This document shows, piece after piece, positions 12,401-25,676 of a stretch of DNA of 64,000 nt. The stretch is from Rhodamnia argentea (lineage: Eukaryota; Streptophyta; Magnoliopsida; Myrtales; Myrtaceae). The stretch covers positions 30,001,294-30,065,293 of the forward strand of contig NC_063155.1 in assembly GCF_020921035.1 (NCBI RefSeq), read 5' to 3'. The notes under the pieces are model-generated. The model ran no database searches. It worked only from the letters and a program-made list of their open reading frames with translations, and was not told where the DNA came from. A program made the translations under genes and the position numbers. Position 1 is the first letter of the stretch. Each line of letters opens with the position of its first letter.

Positions 12401-13670
12401 TACAATCATAGATACTAAAGTAACAATGAAAAGGTTGCCTGGAATCATAAAGGAAAGTTGCCGTCTGATGTCCACCTGCACTAAAACACAAATGAGGCCT
12501 TTGCTAAAGACAGTATGGTGATCTTAAAGAGGATTTCCTCATGGACCAAGCGCAAGCTTATAACATTCTTTGATTTTGTTTTTTAGTAAACCTTCAACCA
12601 GCTCTGTTGAATTAGAGATTCTGAGAAGGGAGACTGTTGCAGCTTTAATTGAACAAAGTGGAGACACCATGGTTAAAAAGCATGAAACAGAGCACTGAGG
12701 CTATTTGGGTTAAAGTTCCCCTACCCATGGCAAAAAATTAATTCACATGATTACATAAAAAAGAACCATGTGAAAAATTAGTTTCATTCATTCACTCACT
12801 CTCATGACACCCTAGAGCTCCCAATCATGGGAAGTAATGGTCTCTTAGCATCCCAAAAAGACCCTACGAGTTTCAGTTCTAAGTGAAGACACAAGCTTCT
12901 GTACCTTCGAGGTTAACACTAGAAGGTATGTCACGCATAAAAAAGGCCTACAGCTAGACATCCTTTCGCATTTTCAGAAGCCTGCCCCTTGACCAGTTGC
13001 GACATTTTTTCCAAAATCACCCAAAATGACCAAGAATTCCAAAACTCTCACGCATCACTGGATTTCAACTCCAATTTGACCTATGCACGCCTGAACCAAC
13101 GGGGGAATTGAAGCTAGCGTATACAGCAGCCAAAATCTCAGCAATCGACGTGGGATGAATGTTAGCAACAGCAATCTACAGCAATCAGACAGAACAAGAG
13201 ATAAGCTGATCCACTGCTACGCTCAATAGCGAGTTGAGAGCAACTAGCTAGAAAACACAATGGCAATGAGCCACTGCACCAAGGAAAAAGTGCACCGAAA
13301 TGCGCAACATTTACCACCAACCACAATATCCGATCCCCAAAAACTCTGATCAAGGCGATTAAGTCAAGAAATAGAAACTCAAGCTCCGGCGTCTTCACAA
13401 AAAAGGAGCGGTCGGGGAGCTCACCAGGATTCGAGCGGCGAGAGAGTGAGAAGGACCGCGAGAGGAAAGCGAGTTGAGAGCGACCTCGGCGGCGGAGTGC
13501 TCTGCCTGGCGGAGAGTGGAGCAGTAGTTAGGGCTCTCGAAGACCTCGCCGTTGAAATTAACAGTCGCCTTGAAGCGCGGCGCGTGGTCGGGGCCTTCCC
13601 GGATGCAAGTGTAAGAAGGCAAGTTGAAGCAGCTCCTCTGCGCCAGCTCCTGCAGCTGGTTCTTATACAT
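9464..13670 (-). CDS. DRB2: Double-stranded RNA-binding protein, DRB2/DRB3/DRB5 type
   Basis: Three exons on the minus strand: 13670-13425, 10738-10519 and 10191-9464, giving 397 aa. Splice sites are CTG|GTGAGC, CAG|GAC, CAAT|GTGAGT and ACAG|TGG. Residues 1-70 form the first dsRNA-binding domain (starts MYKNQLQELAQRSCFNLPSY). Residues 87-155 form the second (YKNLLQEISQRVGAPLPQY, then KNKKQAEKNAAMAAWSSLK). The rest is a proline-rich tail with two near-copies of an APPV.IR..PV..APP motif at 290-306 and 326-342. Plant DRB2-type proteins bind dsRNA and work with Dicer-like enzymes in miRNA-mediated translational repression and antiviral responses. Intron 1 is long (2.69 kb). An in-frame ATG 17 codons upstream (13721) exists, but the family begins at MYKNQLQ, so the second is used. 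Which of DRB2, DRB3 or DRB5 it matches best was not tested. Confidence 0.93.
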
Positions 13671-14000
13671 TTCGCCGCCCCGATTCTCTGCCACCACCGA
13701 GACTCGTTCTCCCCCGCCCACTCTCTATGGCTCGCCGACGGAGCGAGATTACAGCCTCGGCGGCTGCATGCTAAGGGGAAGCGAAGATGAAGGCGAGGAG
13801 GGGGGACCGGATCGGGAGCCGTGAGGCCGGCAGCGGAGGGCGGCGGGAGTGGCCGGAGGCGGGTGGCCGGAGAGGGGGTGGGGAGAGATCGCCGGAGTTA
13901 GGGCTTGGTGGTTAGAGAGAGAAAGTGGGGGAGGGAGACGGAGACGTAGAGGGAGAGAGAGAGAGTGGGGTTTGGTGCAGTGGTGGTATTAAAGAGGGAG
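13671..14000 (-). promoter_or_regulatory. 5' leader and core promoter region of the DRB gene
   Basis: Upstream of the DRB start the minus strand has a CT-rich leader (GA-rich on the plus strand at 13915-13970). A CTTTAATA sequence at about 13987-13994 is a weak TATA candidate. The transcription start is not determined. Confidence 0.3.
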
Positions 14001-17000
14001 GAGTAAATTGTGTTGCTTTTTGGGTGGGGAGTCAACTGAACGTTAAGGCTTTGCATGGACGTGATCTTTCTATAGATTTCCTCCACCTTTGTTTTATATT
14101 TTCATTTTCATTTTCATTTTATTTTCTCCTATATTTCTCATTTAATTCTCCCAATTTTATTTTTATTTTTATTTTTATTGTCACACCTTTAATGCTGGCG
14201 TGGAATATCCGCATCACTGGCGTCATGAGACGTAGTTTAATTAATCGTCGCCAATTAATTTATAATTGCTCCTTAATTGGTCTAAGTTACTTTACGTAGG
14301 ATATTAATAACCATAAGGCCGTGTTTTGGTCATCAGGATAAAAATCATAATATGATATGTTCCATCATGATATCGTGTATTTGCTAACTGCTCGGGGATA
14401 GGATAAAAGAATATAAATCTTATAGGAGGTGGTAGGATAAATCTGAATATGATTTTTCAAGAGAGCAAATGTGAGGGGGATCGGGTTTTTTCCACAATCA
14501 TTGCCTCTCCTCCATGCCGAGCTGCTTCTTTGGTGGCGCCAGGTCGGGGTCTTCGGCCGCAAAGCTGGGTGTCTTCGCAACTTGTTATCTAATCGATTGT
14601 TTGGCGTTACATAGGATTACGTCCCTCGTTCTTTAATCACTTAGACCTTTCCAACATTCGGGGTCTCGACATGTTATGAAAAACTCGAGGTCAATCATAG
14701 ACTTTCAAGATAGTTCTCTTGGGCGATCTGCATGAGTGCATATTCAAATTGTGAAAAGAGGCTGAATAATTCCATTTCTCGACATTTGTTTACTCATTTG
14801 AGAAGACAATGAGCAAGGGCCGCTGGTCATTCTCAAATGATTCAACTCCAAATCAAAATCCCTAGTTCTACTCAACAATAACTCACTCATCGGAACTCGT
14901 CGCTAAATAATTTTTAAAGCATTTTGATGTTTCAACAAGATAGAGTCGTTCTCGGTCCCGCGCTATCTTTACTTATTCGACTTTATATTTGCACTTCACC
15001 AAATAATAGATAGGATATGACAAAATTCTTGTATTTCTTATTTTATCATATATAATCATATCACAACTAGAAATACGAACGACCAAATATAGCATGAGGT
15101 CGCTTTTGTCAACACAATCGGTTTCATAATTTCAACCTTCTTCAAATTTTGAAGATACCAAACCCCGTCACGAACTTACTAAAGTTTTCAACATTAATAC
15201 CTACATTCAAGTATACAAATTAATGAGTCAATGCACGAAAAGGAGAGAGAATGGGCTCATTAGCAATTTAATTGTACATTTGCGGGTATTTATTATTTTC
15301 TTGACATTCCGAGTCAAAGGTCCAATACAGTAGGTAGAGCGCACCTATCACTCCCGCCCGACTTATATAGTGAAAGATGGCACCCTCAAAAGCGTTCCCT
15401 ATTGCCGGATTATGAGAGCCCCGTAGAGCGGTCATCTCTTGTTGTAAGATCATCGTTTGTTTGGTTAGATGGTGATGCCCATAAGGGCCTCTCACACCCC
15501 ATCCCCAAATAGGCTCTTGATCTCGAAAAGGAAAATAATGTACTTTTTTTCGGTATGTTGCTCCGCGAGCAAGGAGCGAGAGAAGCAAGCGGGCTGTGAT
15601 AACATTCGAATTTGTCGCCCATATAGATTAGTCCAAAACTTTTCATGCTTTTAATATTTCGACTTTTCCGGACATTCTTAATCTTCTCTAGCGTGATTTT
15701 TTTAAGACTTTATGTTTCGGTAATTTGGCTCCTGTATATGTACGGTATGTTGTTGGTATTTAGCACCGGTAAAAAAAAATTAGTACATTTGACAGAAAAA
15801 AAATCGATCAATTAAGCGTTTTCAATTTTTTCGGTAGCGTTATAAATCGAGGAAAAATAACAAATGTTGACTTTAAATGGAAGTATCAAAGCATTGCATA
15901 ATTATTTATCCTTTAACGTATTTTACGTGTATTTTAGTTGTATTTTACGTTTTTTTTTTGCAGCTATATCCTTCAATTCTATTGTAATGGCTAATCCAAC
16001 AATTGAAAGAAGTCAAATTCACTGTGCCAACCTAACGACAAGGACTTCGATCATCATTATCATTAATTTTATCACCTAACTCAGTCATGGGCTATAGTGT
16101 TCCACGGAAGCAAAACAGTCTTTAACTGGCCGCATTGTCCAAATCTAGCCAAGGATTAAAGAACCTGTACTTGGCGAATTATCGCTATAATGATAGATCT
16201 AAACCGCTGTAATCACAGGTTTAACAAATCATACGGAAAAAATCGCGCATAAGCCGGATTGTCCGTGGAAAAAAGCGTTTCCACAGTACATAAAACGAAC
16301 CCGGTCTCCCCCGAGGTTGAATCAACCGAGACTCGACACCAAAATTAGAAAGAAGAAAAAAAACGTCACCACGAGTTTGAATTCCCTGTGGGGATTATTG
16401 ACACGGATCCCCTCCGTCGGGATTAATTGCAATGGGTCGCGAGAACTGTCCCGGCTCAATAGACGGGTTGAATTCTCCAACATGGTCCGTAACGTGTATG
16501 CTACTAAGTTTCGATTTCCTTCGTCTCAACGCGATCGCGCCCAAAATTTTAATTTTTTTCGGGCGATATTGATAGCAACTAATCGCTTGGAAAAACCACA
16601 TTATATATGTATATATAATGCGAGTTAACTAGATATTAAGATGTGGACTTGGGGGGGCTAATGCAAATGTGTGGTGGCCTCCACGCGCACTCTTTTTCCC
16701 TCCTACCTAATGATAATACCCAACTCAAAGCACCGCGGATTCTCCACCACGGAGACGTCAAATTACGTAAACAGCCTCCTCGAATCATTAGCGTTTGCTG
16801 GTGAGAATCACTTATTTCTCCAGGGGCTCATTCGTCAATAGCACCGGACTTTAATGCCGGGGACAAGGTAAGTGGGAAACAAAAGCTTTTCTCCTTTAGA
16901 AATCTCCGAAATCGGTGAAAGCTTTGACCGGCTGAAAATTGATGGAAATTCCCACTCGAATGGCCACGCCAAGTTCTACGTTTGGGACGCCTCACATTTT

Positions 17001-17167
17001 ATCTTCTTTTTTATTTTTATTTTGTTTTTTTTATTTTTTTTCAAAGTCGAAGCAATTTTAAAATGGAAATTTTTTTTATGATTGAAAGCCTCGAATTTTC
17101 AAAATTATAAAAGAAAAATATTGGGATCTTTTATCGATGTCCAAAACGTACTCCTTAATATTTTCTC

Positions 17168-17575
17168 AAGAAAATAACACAAATGATCGTTAAGCTTTGG
17201 TTTAATGTGCAACGTCGTCCCTAAACTTTTAATTATGTTCAATATGATCCCCGAACTTTAGTCCAACGTGCAATATTATCCATGAACTTTAATTCAGTAT
17301 TTAATGCGATCCCTAAACTTTTAAGCATTTTCATATAATTTAAGTTATAATAGCAACAAATAAGATTTTTCTAGCCTGCATATTTGTGATATCCAAACTT
17401 TTAATTATTTTCATATAATTTAGGCGATCGCACCGAACATTTATCAATAGTTTAGAGATTACACTGAATATGTTAAAAGTCTAGAAACGATATTACACAT
17501 CGAATCAAAATTCATAAACGACATTAAATATTGGAATTAAAGTTTAGGAATGGTTCGTGTTATTATCCCTATTTT
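17168..17575. mobile_element. TIR element with 'ataacac' ends
   Basis: The left arm 'ataacacaaatgatcgttaa' is mirrored by the right arm, whose reverse complement begins 'ataataacacgaaccattcc'. Internally a motif of the type 'gatccctaaacttttaa' recurs several times in both orientations. No target duplication could be identified. Confidence 0.45.
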
Positions 17576-17752
17576 GAAGAAGGGTCATAAAAGAAATTGA
17601 GGTTCATTCAATTCAATGCAAATATTAAATGGTTTGGAACTGCACATGAAAGCGAGCCCACACGGCGCGCATATTGCAGTAATTGAGCTTGTCTGGAAAG
17701 GGACGGGGAGGGGGGTGGGGGATGCGATATTTTGGTTATTAGTCATAGAATA

Positions 17753-18346
17753 GGAAAAAGTATAAATGTCATAAACTTATTATTTTGATATCAATTCAAT
17801 CGTAAATTATTCACTTAGATCAATTTTTTTGGTTGAAACTTAGATCAATTTAGTCCTTAACCTTTTTGCATTAGTATCAACTCGGTCTATCCGGCCAATT
17901 TTGATAGAAAATCGTTGACATAAACACCGAAAATACCATGTAAGATGATCGGCGCCGACGCGGATATTTTTTAATAATATTTTTTAAAAAAATATTTTTG
18001 ATTATTTTTTTTTTTGAAATTTGGCTTTGGCCGGCCTACGACCCTTGCCGTGGCCCTCACCCAAGGCCATTGCAACCTTGAGCACGGCCAAAGCCGAAAT
18101 TTCAGGAAAAAGGAAAAAAAATATAATTATTTAAAAAAAATGCTATAATAGATTATCCATGTTAGCATTCGACAGTCCTACATGGCATCGCCAACAACCA
18201 TGCCAGCAATTTCTAATTAAAATTGACCGCATTGACTAAATTGATAGTAATGCAAAAAGATTAAGAATTAAATTGATACAAATGAAAGAGTTAAAGCTAA
18301 ATTGATATCGATACAATAGTTTTAAGATTTTTTTGATACTTTTCCC
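17753..18346. mobile_element. Fold-back TIR element of the GGAAAA...GTATCAA family
   Basis: The left end ggaaaaagtataaatgtcat matches the reverse complement of the right end, gggaaaagtatcaaaaaaat. Both are followed by an inverted 'gatatcaatt' segment. The flanks read catagaata (17744-17752) and cgtagaata near 18349-18357, an 8/9 match that fits the 9-bp target duplication of Mutator-like elements. In the middle, 18016-18034 (gaaatttggctttggcc) and 18085-18103 form a hairpin around a GC-rich loop. Confidence 0.6.
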
Positions 18347-18834
18347 GCCGTAGAATAGTTTTTGCATGATGATCTGGTTTTCCAATACAAAGAAATGCGT
18401 ACTTAGTATCCATTAAGTTGGGAGCTTTATAGCATAATCTGTTGGATCATATCGAGGAGCAGATCGTACATGTCGATGTATTGGGTGTGGAAAACTCACA
18501 CGAGTAGCAATTTCAAGAGCTCCAGGAGCACCAAACGACAATGTGCTATTTTATCGGTATCGGCCGCTATAGAACCAAAAGGTTCACTGCTATAGAAACG
18601 AACCTTACAAAAATCGGGATAACTTTTGGACACTATCGACCTATTTCCCCGGACAATTATTTTCTATGTCCAAAAGAGGAAGAGGAAAGGAAAGAGGGTA
18701 CAAAGAAGTATTGCTCCCCCGAGGGGAAAAAATCGTGGGATCTCTTTAAATTACGTAAAAACTAAGAGGGAAAATGGGGAAAAGAAGAAAAACAAATAAA
18801 CCTCTACAGGCAGCTTTACATAGCGAGCGATACA

Positions 18835-21800
18835 TCACCACGAGAAAGGGCTGGCTCCCAGCAAAAAGATCTCGTTCTCCACGTCTTTCACCCATTGACA
18901 TACACGATTGCAAGTCTTTATTGCCGAACCCTAAAAAATTTAAAAACCAGTCAGATTCAACGAGAACATCCTATGTGAAGACGAGCAAATATATCCTATG
19001 TGTCACACGCACACGCGCACGCACACGCACAGAGCCTACGAGAAGATATACTAAAGTCTTATCTTGTCAAGAAATCCCCCATAAGTTCCAGAAACGAGAT
19101 CAATGCTAATTTGATCAATAACGACCCTGAATTCCGGTAAATGGAAGTGCAGGAATCCCTAAACATCTGGCAAAGGAAATAATATGACAGCAAAACCAAA
19201 CCTTGTCCGCAAGCGGATCAAATGCTGCATAAAGTTCAAAATCCTGTGTGACCCAGCAGAGTAAGACTGCAAGAAAAAAGTAGGTAGTCATATTCACCAC
19301 CAAAACATTCTAATAGAAGCTCATATCAAGCATAATATCTAAAAGATCCATCTAAATATAGCCCTTTGAATCACAAAAGTCAGCTCCTTCAACGATTTCA
19401 TGACCATTTACTGCAAACATCTGCTTACACCTACATTTAGATAGATGAAGGACTAGCATTACGAGGTTCCTTACCGTAGTGTTCATCTCTTCTGAACTGA
19501 GTTTTGTGGGGTCCAACTCCTTTATCATGCATTGAAGCATACATTTTCTGGTAAGCCCTGTATAACCTGAAAATGAGCACACTCCTTAATTCCATGAATG
19601 AGAATATGAATAACACAAGTATCTAAAAAGTTGTTCATGACTCCCTATTTTACCTCTTCTGTTGTCGGAGAGTGTTGAATGGCGGAGCAAATTCCGAAGC
19701 CACATATTGGTCCAAGTATATGCTGCGGTATATGAAATGCCAAAGCCCAGCAGGACCACCAATGCCTGCATAAGCCTCCTTCAGACTTTCTTGAGAATCT
19801 GTAAATGGCCTCCTTTGACCTAACCGGGGGAGTAAAGATCCAGATCGCGGTAATGGATCAATAGGCAAGTCTTCAACCCGCATCCCACCATCTAGCATGG
19901 ATCTCTGGACTTCGCTAAGAACATTTGATTTCAAAAGAACCGTCTCTATCCGCGTCCTACAAAAGTCAACTACATTTTTAACGAGGACCACAGTCGGAAG
20001 CTGCTCCTGGGTAAGGTAACTACAGATCGTATATTGAGATGAACAAAAACCCATACAAAGATGATGTTACTTGTTCTAAGCCACAAGCCACTAGCATCAA
20101 ACATGTGATCAATCTAACTAAAGATGATGGGACCATACTTCAATTCATGAAAGAATGTAATACCGGCAATCTTTCAGGTGGTAGAAGGCATCTGAACTAG
20201 TTGTCAGCAACATCAAGTATGTCTCAACCTGCCCAAGAAAAAAATTATAGTCAGGCCACAAGTTGTGCCATTTACTGGGGCCCAGATCAAAGAGGCAAGG
20301 ACAAACCAAGCACCACTCACATCAAGATAATGGACATAGGCATATAAGAATGCCATAGGATTATATCTCGGCAAGCAAATTGGTGAGAAATTTTCAGATG
20401 TCCTGCAAACAGAATAGAACTGAAGGTGAGAGAATGACCTCCACAATATCCATGGAACAGATCAAAACAAGACCATAAAGATGAAGAATGCAGGAAGTTG
20501 ATGAAAATTTCACTTGTAAATCAGCTCCTCCCCATGACGGAAGGATTGGAACACAAGAGTCGTGTAGTGCTACGGCTCAGGAAGAAGATGCTACTTGAAA
20601 TCATTAGATCAAGAATGACACAAGGGGTAGTGAAACTATCTCAATCCTATTAAGATAGGGAGCAAGTTTTCCAAAAAAAAAAAAAATTTGCCAAACAGCT
20701 ATCCAGCTGGACAAGACAGATAGTGAGGTCAAAAACAGTTTAACTCTATTACTTAAGTTCACCTTGAGTTGAAAGACCAATCACAACTCCCCTAGCCATT
20801 AAGGAGTCACCAGCTTAAAAGGCTTGATTCACTATACGAAAAAAAATTGCACCCTTGTGCACAAGCATGAGTGATAGCCTGACAGGTATATGCGGCACAA
20901 ATCTTCCCCAAAAAACAGGTTTGAAGTACCTCATTTAAAGTCCACAACAATCAATGTAGACACCAAGAAACACCCTACTGGAAAACTTTATATAATGGGA
21001 GCAGTTAAAGACCAAAAATGAAGATGCCTGGTTTTTTATGGACTGCAGGCCTTGCAAAAAGACTTGCCTGAATGATTCTGATGACATAACAAAATTTGAC
21101 AATAGCAACATGTCATCTGGATGAAGGGATGCCTTTTGCGCACCAACAAGACTGACAACCTGCAAATGACCTCCAATCAGCTTCATGTATATTTTATCTA
21201 ATCATCAACCTACAGTTTGACTATGAACTAGCCAATCTGTTAAGCATGAGCAGAGGATTCACCGAAGGACGAGGACTCCACCTTGTGCTTACACATCAAT
21301 ATAGCAAACAGGACTCCTGAATCAGCAATATCTTGCAGTACTGCCCCTGCAGCTTGTCTAGTTGCATAAGCAAGTGGAAGGCAAGTGTATGCATGAAGAA
21401 ATGTAGCTGGGTTCCTAGAGAAAATGTTGAAAACAGTCAAATTCTGTAACATTATCCAGCACAAGCCATTTGACTGCTTATTAGATAATGAAGGAGGCTT
21501 AAAATAAACTAAAGCTATACATGTCTGAAAGAAGATTAATCTTGACAAAAGACATTTTCTCCATCTGGCTTAATTCTTTCTTTGCGAGCTAAACATTCTA
21601 TCTTTAAAGTACAAAATCCATTTCCTCTTCTCTTTGGATGATTCACAGTAACAATCTAAATAGACTAAAATGCTTTTCATTTAGAGAACATGATAATTTA
21701 AGGAAACCAATATCAGAAACCTCCATGGACAACCTATAGGGAAAGCATGCAACTCTGTAAAGAATAAGAGAAAATTGAGAAGGGTGAAGAAAAACTAACC

Positions 21801-24800
21801 AACTGAAAGAATGGATGAGGGAAGAGAAGACAACATCTGTTCCTCCCAGCAAAGGTGTCATATCAAACTTTGGATTCTTCTCAAAGCATCTATTAACTGA
21901 CTTGGTTAATATCACTATCATCTGCATCAAATTACCATCATCTAAACAATGAGTACGAAACCTTCGAGAAGACACTTATGATCAGTACAAAAGTCTAACA
22001 CCAAATCCAAGCAAGTCGAATGCTAGAAATATTAAGAAGGGAGAGGAGTTGAATATACTACCTGACCATAGATAAGTTCCAACTGTCCTCTTAATGACTC
22101 ATAAGGTTCTTCAGTGCAGCTGATGCAGACCAAGTAAATTGGTCCTTTAACAAGAAAAACTACCTGAAATATGAAGGAAGCTAGCTTTAACCAACCAGAG
22201 AGTGACTCTGTAAGATATTGGCCGCAAAGTATCCATAATTTGATTTATAAAAAAAGTCCTGTACAAGTTCATGACCCTACAAACAGGAACATTAGAGAAC
22301 ACTACAGGGCGACTACTTTTGTAGCATTGTCAAAATTAAGAAAATTCGACTTTAGTACTCTAAAGAGAAGTCTTCTATTTGGGTTTTTATGTTCCTTTTC
22401 TTCTCCTTTGTCCTTTTTTGGGTGGATGCAGAAAATGGACCTCCACCTCATAAGATACAGCACAAAGTGCGTCTCAATAAGCACAGCACAAAGTTCAGTA
22501 ATCACATTCTCATCGACAGTAAACTGCAAGTATAAGCAGACACCATGAAAGAGAACACAATCCAAGGGGAGATAAAAAAGTTCTAGCTGAGTCCGATATC
22601 TGATGGCTAAGAAAGAGAAGACTACTAATAAATAAGCACCGGTTAAATCACCTGGTGTTTTCCGACCAAAAAAAAAAAATCACCTGGTGTTTTCCTGCTC
22701 TGACCAATTTCACACGGTCTCCGCTGAAAAGACGTTCATGAAGAGATATACTCATTTTCCTCCACAGTGTTGAACAACAACGAAGAGAGAAAACATTGGT
22801 ATTGAATTAATAGACATGTTCGGTTGATAGCTGAGAAGTCTAACCCATTTTCAACGAAAGAAATGATGGCTTGTAATGTTGCAGAAAACCCAGCAAGCTT
22901 GTGTTCATCTCCATATCTGGAAAAAATGTTAAGATAAGTTTATATTCTTCTCCCATTAGTGAACAAATAATGACCAACTATAATAGAGCCAAAAGTGAAA
23001 CCTGGAATATATCGGTTTGCCAGAATGACTCAAAATGAAAAAGTGCTTCTTCCTTTTCCTCCAAGAAATTGAGGCGTCATCCTGCAATTCATTCACAAAT
23101 CCATCAGGGTTTTTGACAGCAGACAAGTTAACAATCAATAGATCAATCAAGCGATTAGAAAATGGCAACTTTAGTGTCATTCTTTTTCTTTTTGATAGAC
23201 AATTTCGACTTTGCTGTCTTTATCCAAGTAGCATGACTCACAGCCAATACAGAATCCCTTTAATGCCAGTATAGCCCTTTTCCTTAATTATTAGCCATGA
23301 ATAAAACCTCCCTTGATCTTCATCCTCTTTGTGGTAGTCCAATATTCACACTTTAAAATGTGAACAGTCATCATTTTGAAATAACTTTACTATGTAGAAA
23401 CTAGGGACTTGACTCTTTCTGATTGACTAATGATTGCCAAGTAAATTTCAGCAGAAGCCACTGATCAAAATAGTTATTGCGATCCATTTTTCTTGTGATT
23501 GATACATTTTGACCGAAATCAGGCCATTGGTGAAATGCTAAAGTGTTAGCCACGTAGCAACGCCAGATGGCCAGGTGGAGACAATGGTAGTGTTCAGAAA
23601 ATCGCCCAGGTGTCCACTATGTTAGCATTTTTGGTCAGAAAACTGGTCCAAGTGCGCCAAATGCTGTTTTCATGAAATTGCAAATAAGAAAGAAAACTCG
23701 TCCCATTTTGATTACTGTCTTAAGAGTAAGAAACCAAACAAACAAAAACCAATTCCATTATAAATCAGTATGAATTGCCCTGTTCAAGGCTCTCTAAGAA
23801 ATAAAAACTTAATGCAATGAGTGAGCTGTACCACGATCTTATTGAAGAATCCACTAAATTTCAGTAACCATCTATACAGTTCACCCTTGATTTACTGTTC
23901 AGCTCGTAAAATCGATTATCAAAAGGTGCGGATCAAATTAAGAGCTCCCCACACAACACCTCTTCATTGTGCAATATTTCGTAAGGCATGCTACAAGTCT
24001 ATGCCCAAACTTCATCTTTTTATTGCCAAAACATTTTTGATAATTAGCCTATTTTATGCTGGTTAATATTAGGAAAGAGCACGAGGCTAGATTACTGCAC
24101 ATTTGGGTATCTTCATTTCTTCTAAAGCTGAATTATGGGCTGTAGGTATGTTGAGCAAAAGAGAAAATAAACCTTTCTCTTATCGACCTACTTTTTCTTT
24201 GGGTCTCGATTTACAGCATTGGCCCATTTGAAATTTTGACCGGTAATACGACATGTTAGGTAAGCACGCAAGAGTAACTGCATCGCTATAGAAGCATAAT
24301 CAAAGTGATGCCCGTTCTGAGAACATGGAACAGGTATGTCTACGGACAGCGCTCAAAATCGTCCAAACTAGTAATGCTGATTACTTTGTCAATGCCTTCT
24401 AACAATTAATTTTTTTCTTAACTGAGACTAGTGAAAGCCAATCAATGCAATTATCTGCACCTCCCAAACCAAAGCAACAAGTGAACTAGAACCACTAACG
24501 ATAGTTTACATTTGCTAGAACAATGCCATATCTCCAAACCTAATGAGCAAATTTACTGCCATAATGGAGGATGTTTGAGAGGTAGTAAAAGGATCTTTCA
24601 TCTCGTGATCCCATCAAATGCATCAGTGCAGGATGGAAAGAGTATGAGAAATGAAGCAACAAAAACGCACTAATGCAATTTCCACAGCCAACGGAAGTCT
24701 AAAGTTTCCACACTTACAATACCTCATCAACGTGCCGTTTTCCAGGCATCCAAGCGGCCTGCGAATCCGAGCCTGCGTCACTCCTCACTTCCTCAATCTC

Positions 24801-25172
24801 ATCCTCCTCTTCTCCAATCCCACTCCCGCCGCTGCTACTCCCTCTCTCGCCCGCATAGCCGCTGCTGCTTGGGCTCGCCTGCGCCTCCACTTCCCCCTCC
24901 GAATTGCTCCTCCACATGCCCCTCGCCTCTCCGATCTCCTCAATCTCCGTCCCTCCCACTCTCGCGCTAGCCGAACCTCCGTCCTCGACTTCGTCGACCT
25001 CCACAGCAACCCCCTCCCTGTCGCCGGAACCCTCGGCCGCGTCGTCGTTCACCGAGCCATTGGCGAGGTCGTTCACGCGGAGCTGCGAGAACCCATCCTC
25101 GATCGGCTTCGAACCGAGAACGGGCCCCGAATTCGCGCCGGAGGAAGCGGAGTCATCGTCGGAGGAGGACAT
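18835..25172 (-). CDS. MON1: Vacuolar fusion protein MON1 (SAND family)
   Basis: Fourteen exons on the minus strand: 25172-24723, 23081-23002, 22916-22845, 22723-22684, 22163-22062, 21921-21800, 21414-21282, 21159-21068, 20402-20321, 20228-20164, 19956-19654, 19566-19475, 19266-19202, 18930-18835. All phases join, giving 597 aa, close to the roughly 600 aa usual for the plant protein. The N-terminus (about 1-145) is acidic, Ser/Gly-rich and probably disordered. The conserved SAND/longin part begins near [11 protein letters not shown] and runs through [57 protein letters not shown] and [20 protein letters not shown] to the end GASPFSW. MON1 pairs with CCZ1 as the exchange factor that activates Rab7 and displaces Rab5 on prevacuolar compartments, so it is needed for vacuolar trafficking. 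Intron 8 (21067-20403) starts with GC instead of GT. Confidence 0.95.
22645..22695. repeat. 19-bp direct duplication covering the MON1 exon 4 splice donor
   Basis: The sequence aaatcacctggtgttttcc occurs at 22645-22663 and again at 22677-22695, separated by gaccaaaaaaaaa. Copy 22677-22695 contains the real exon 4 donor on the minus strand (CACCAG|GTGATT, boundary 22684/22683). The other copy is an identical donor 32 bp downstream inside the intron. Using it would shift the frame, because 32 is not a multiple of 3. Confidence 0.85.
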
Positions 25173-25676
25173 GGGCGGGAGTAGAGTGAAACTCGCCTTC
25201 TCTTGCTTCAGGAGATATTTCGAGGAGTACCTGTGTCCTGGCCTTCGATTTCAATTTCTGATGTAATCGATCGCGAGAAGAGGGAGAAACGACAGTAGGG
25301 TTTCGAGGTCATTTGATGAGGATTGTGCCTTTTGGGGTCCTCCTCCTCCTACCAGTCTCTTCCCTTTTTTGGCTCGTTGTCTTCTGCAACCGAAACCTGG
25401 CAACGGGAAGCGAAGACCAGTTGGTGGGAAGACCCGATAAACGCATCGGGTTCGGGTCCGGGTCGAGTTGTAAAGCGAGAGTGAGACGAGAGAAAGAGCC
25501 CAAATGGAGCAGTCCAAAAGAGATCGGACCGGAGAATCTGGGCCCAACCGGTTTCCTCTATTTGGAATTATCACCACGTGGTAGAGGCCAGCAGACAAAG
25601 CAGCGTCCTTTTTACACGAGAAATTTTCGACGGGGAGCGTCATGCAACACGTCATCGGCTAAACCATGGCATGCAG

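Larger units (their letters stand above)
14001..18834. other. Intergenic region with TIR elements, no gene recognised
   Basis: No coding region is supported between the DRB promoter and the MON1 stop codon. The region holds inverted-repeat elements at about 17168-17575 and 17753-18346. A reading frame at 15588-15268 on the minus strand is not recognisable as any family. The rest is AT-rich with no visible structure. Confidence 0.5.

Noticed and set aside
15268..15646. Overlapping minus-strand frames of 106 and 78 codons; considered as an organelle-derived gene fragment
   Set aside because: I compared the peptides mentally with plastid and mitochondrial proteins and recognised none; no splice or promoter support.
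24651..25266. Plus-strand frames over the first MON1 exon
   Set aside because: Antisense shadows of the GC-rich, acidic and Ser-rich MON1 N-terminus.
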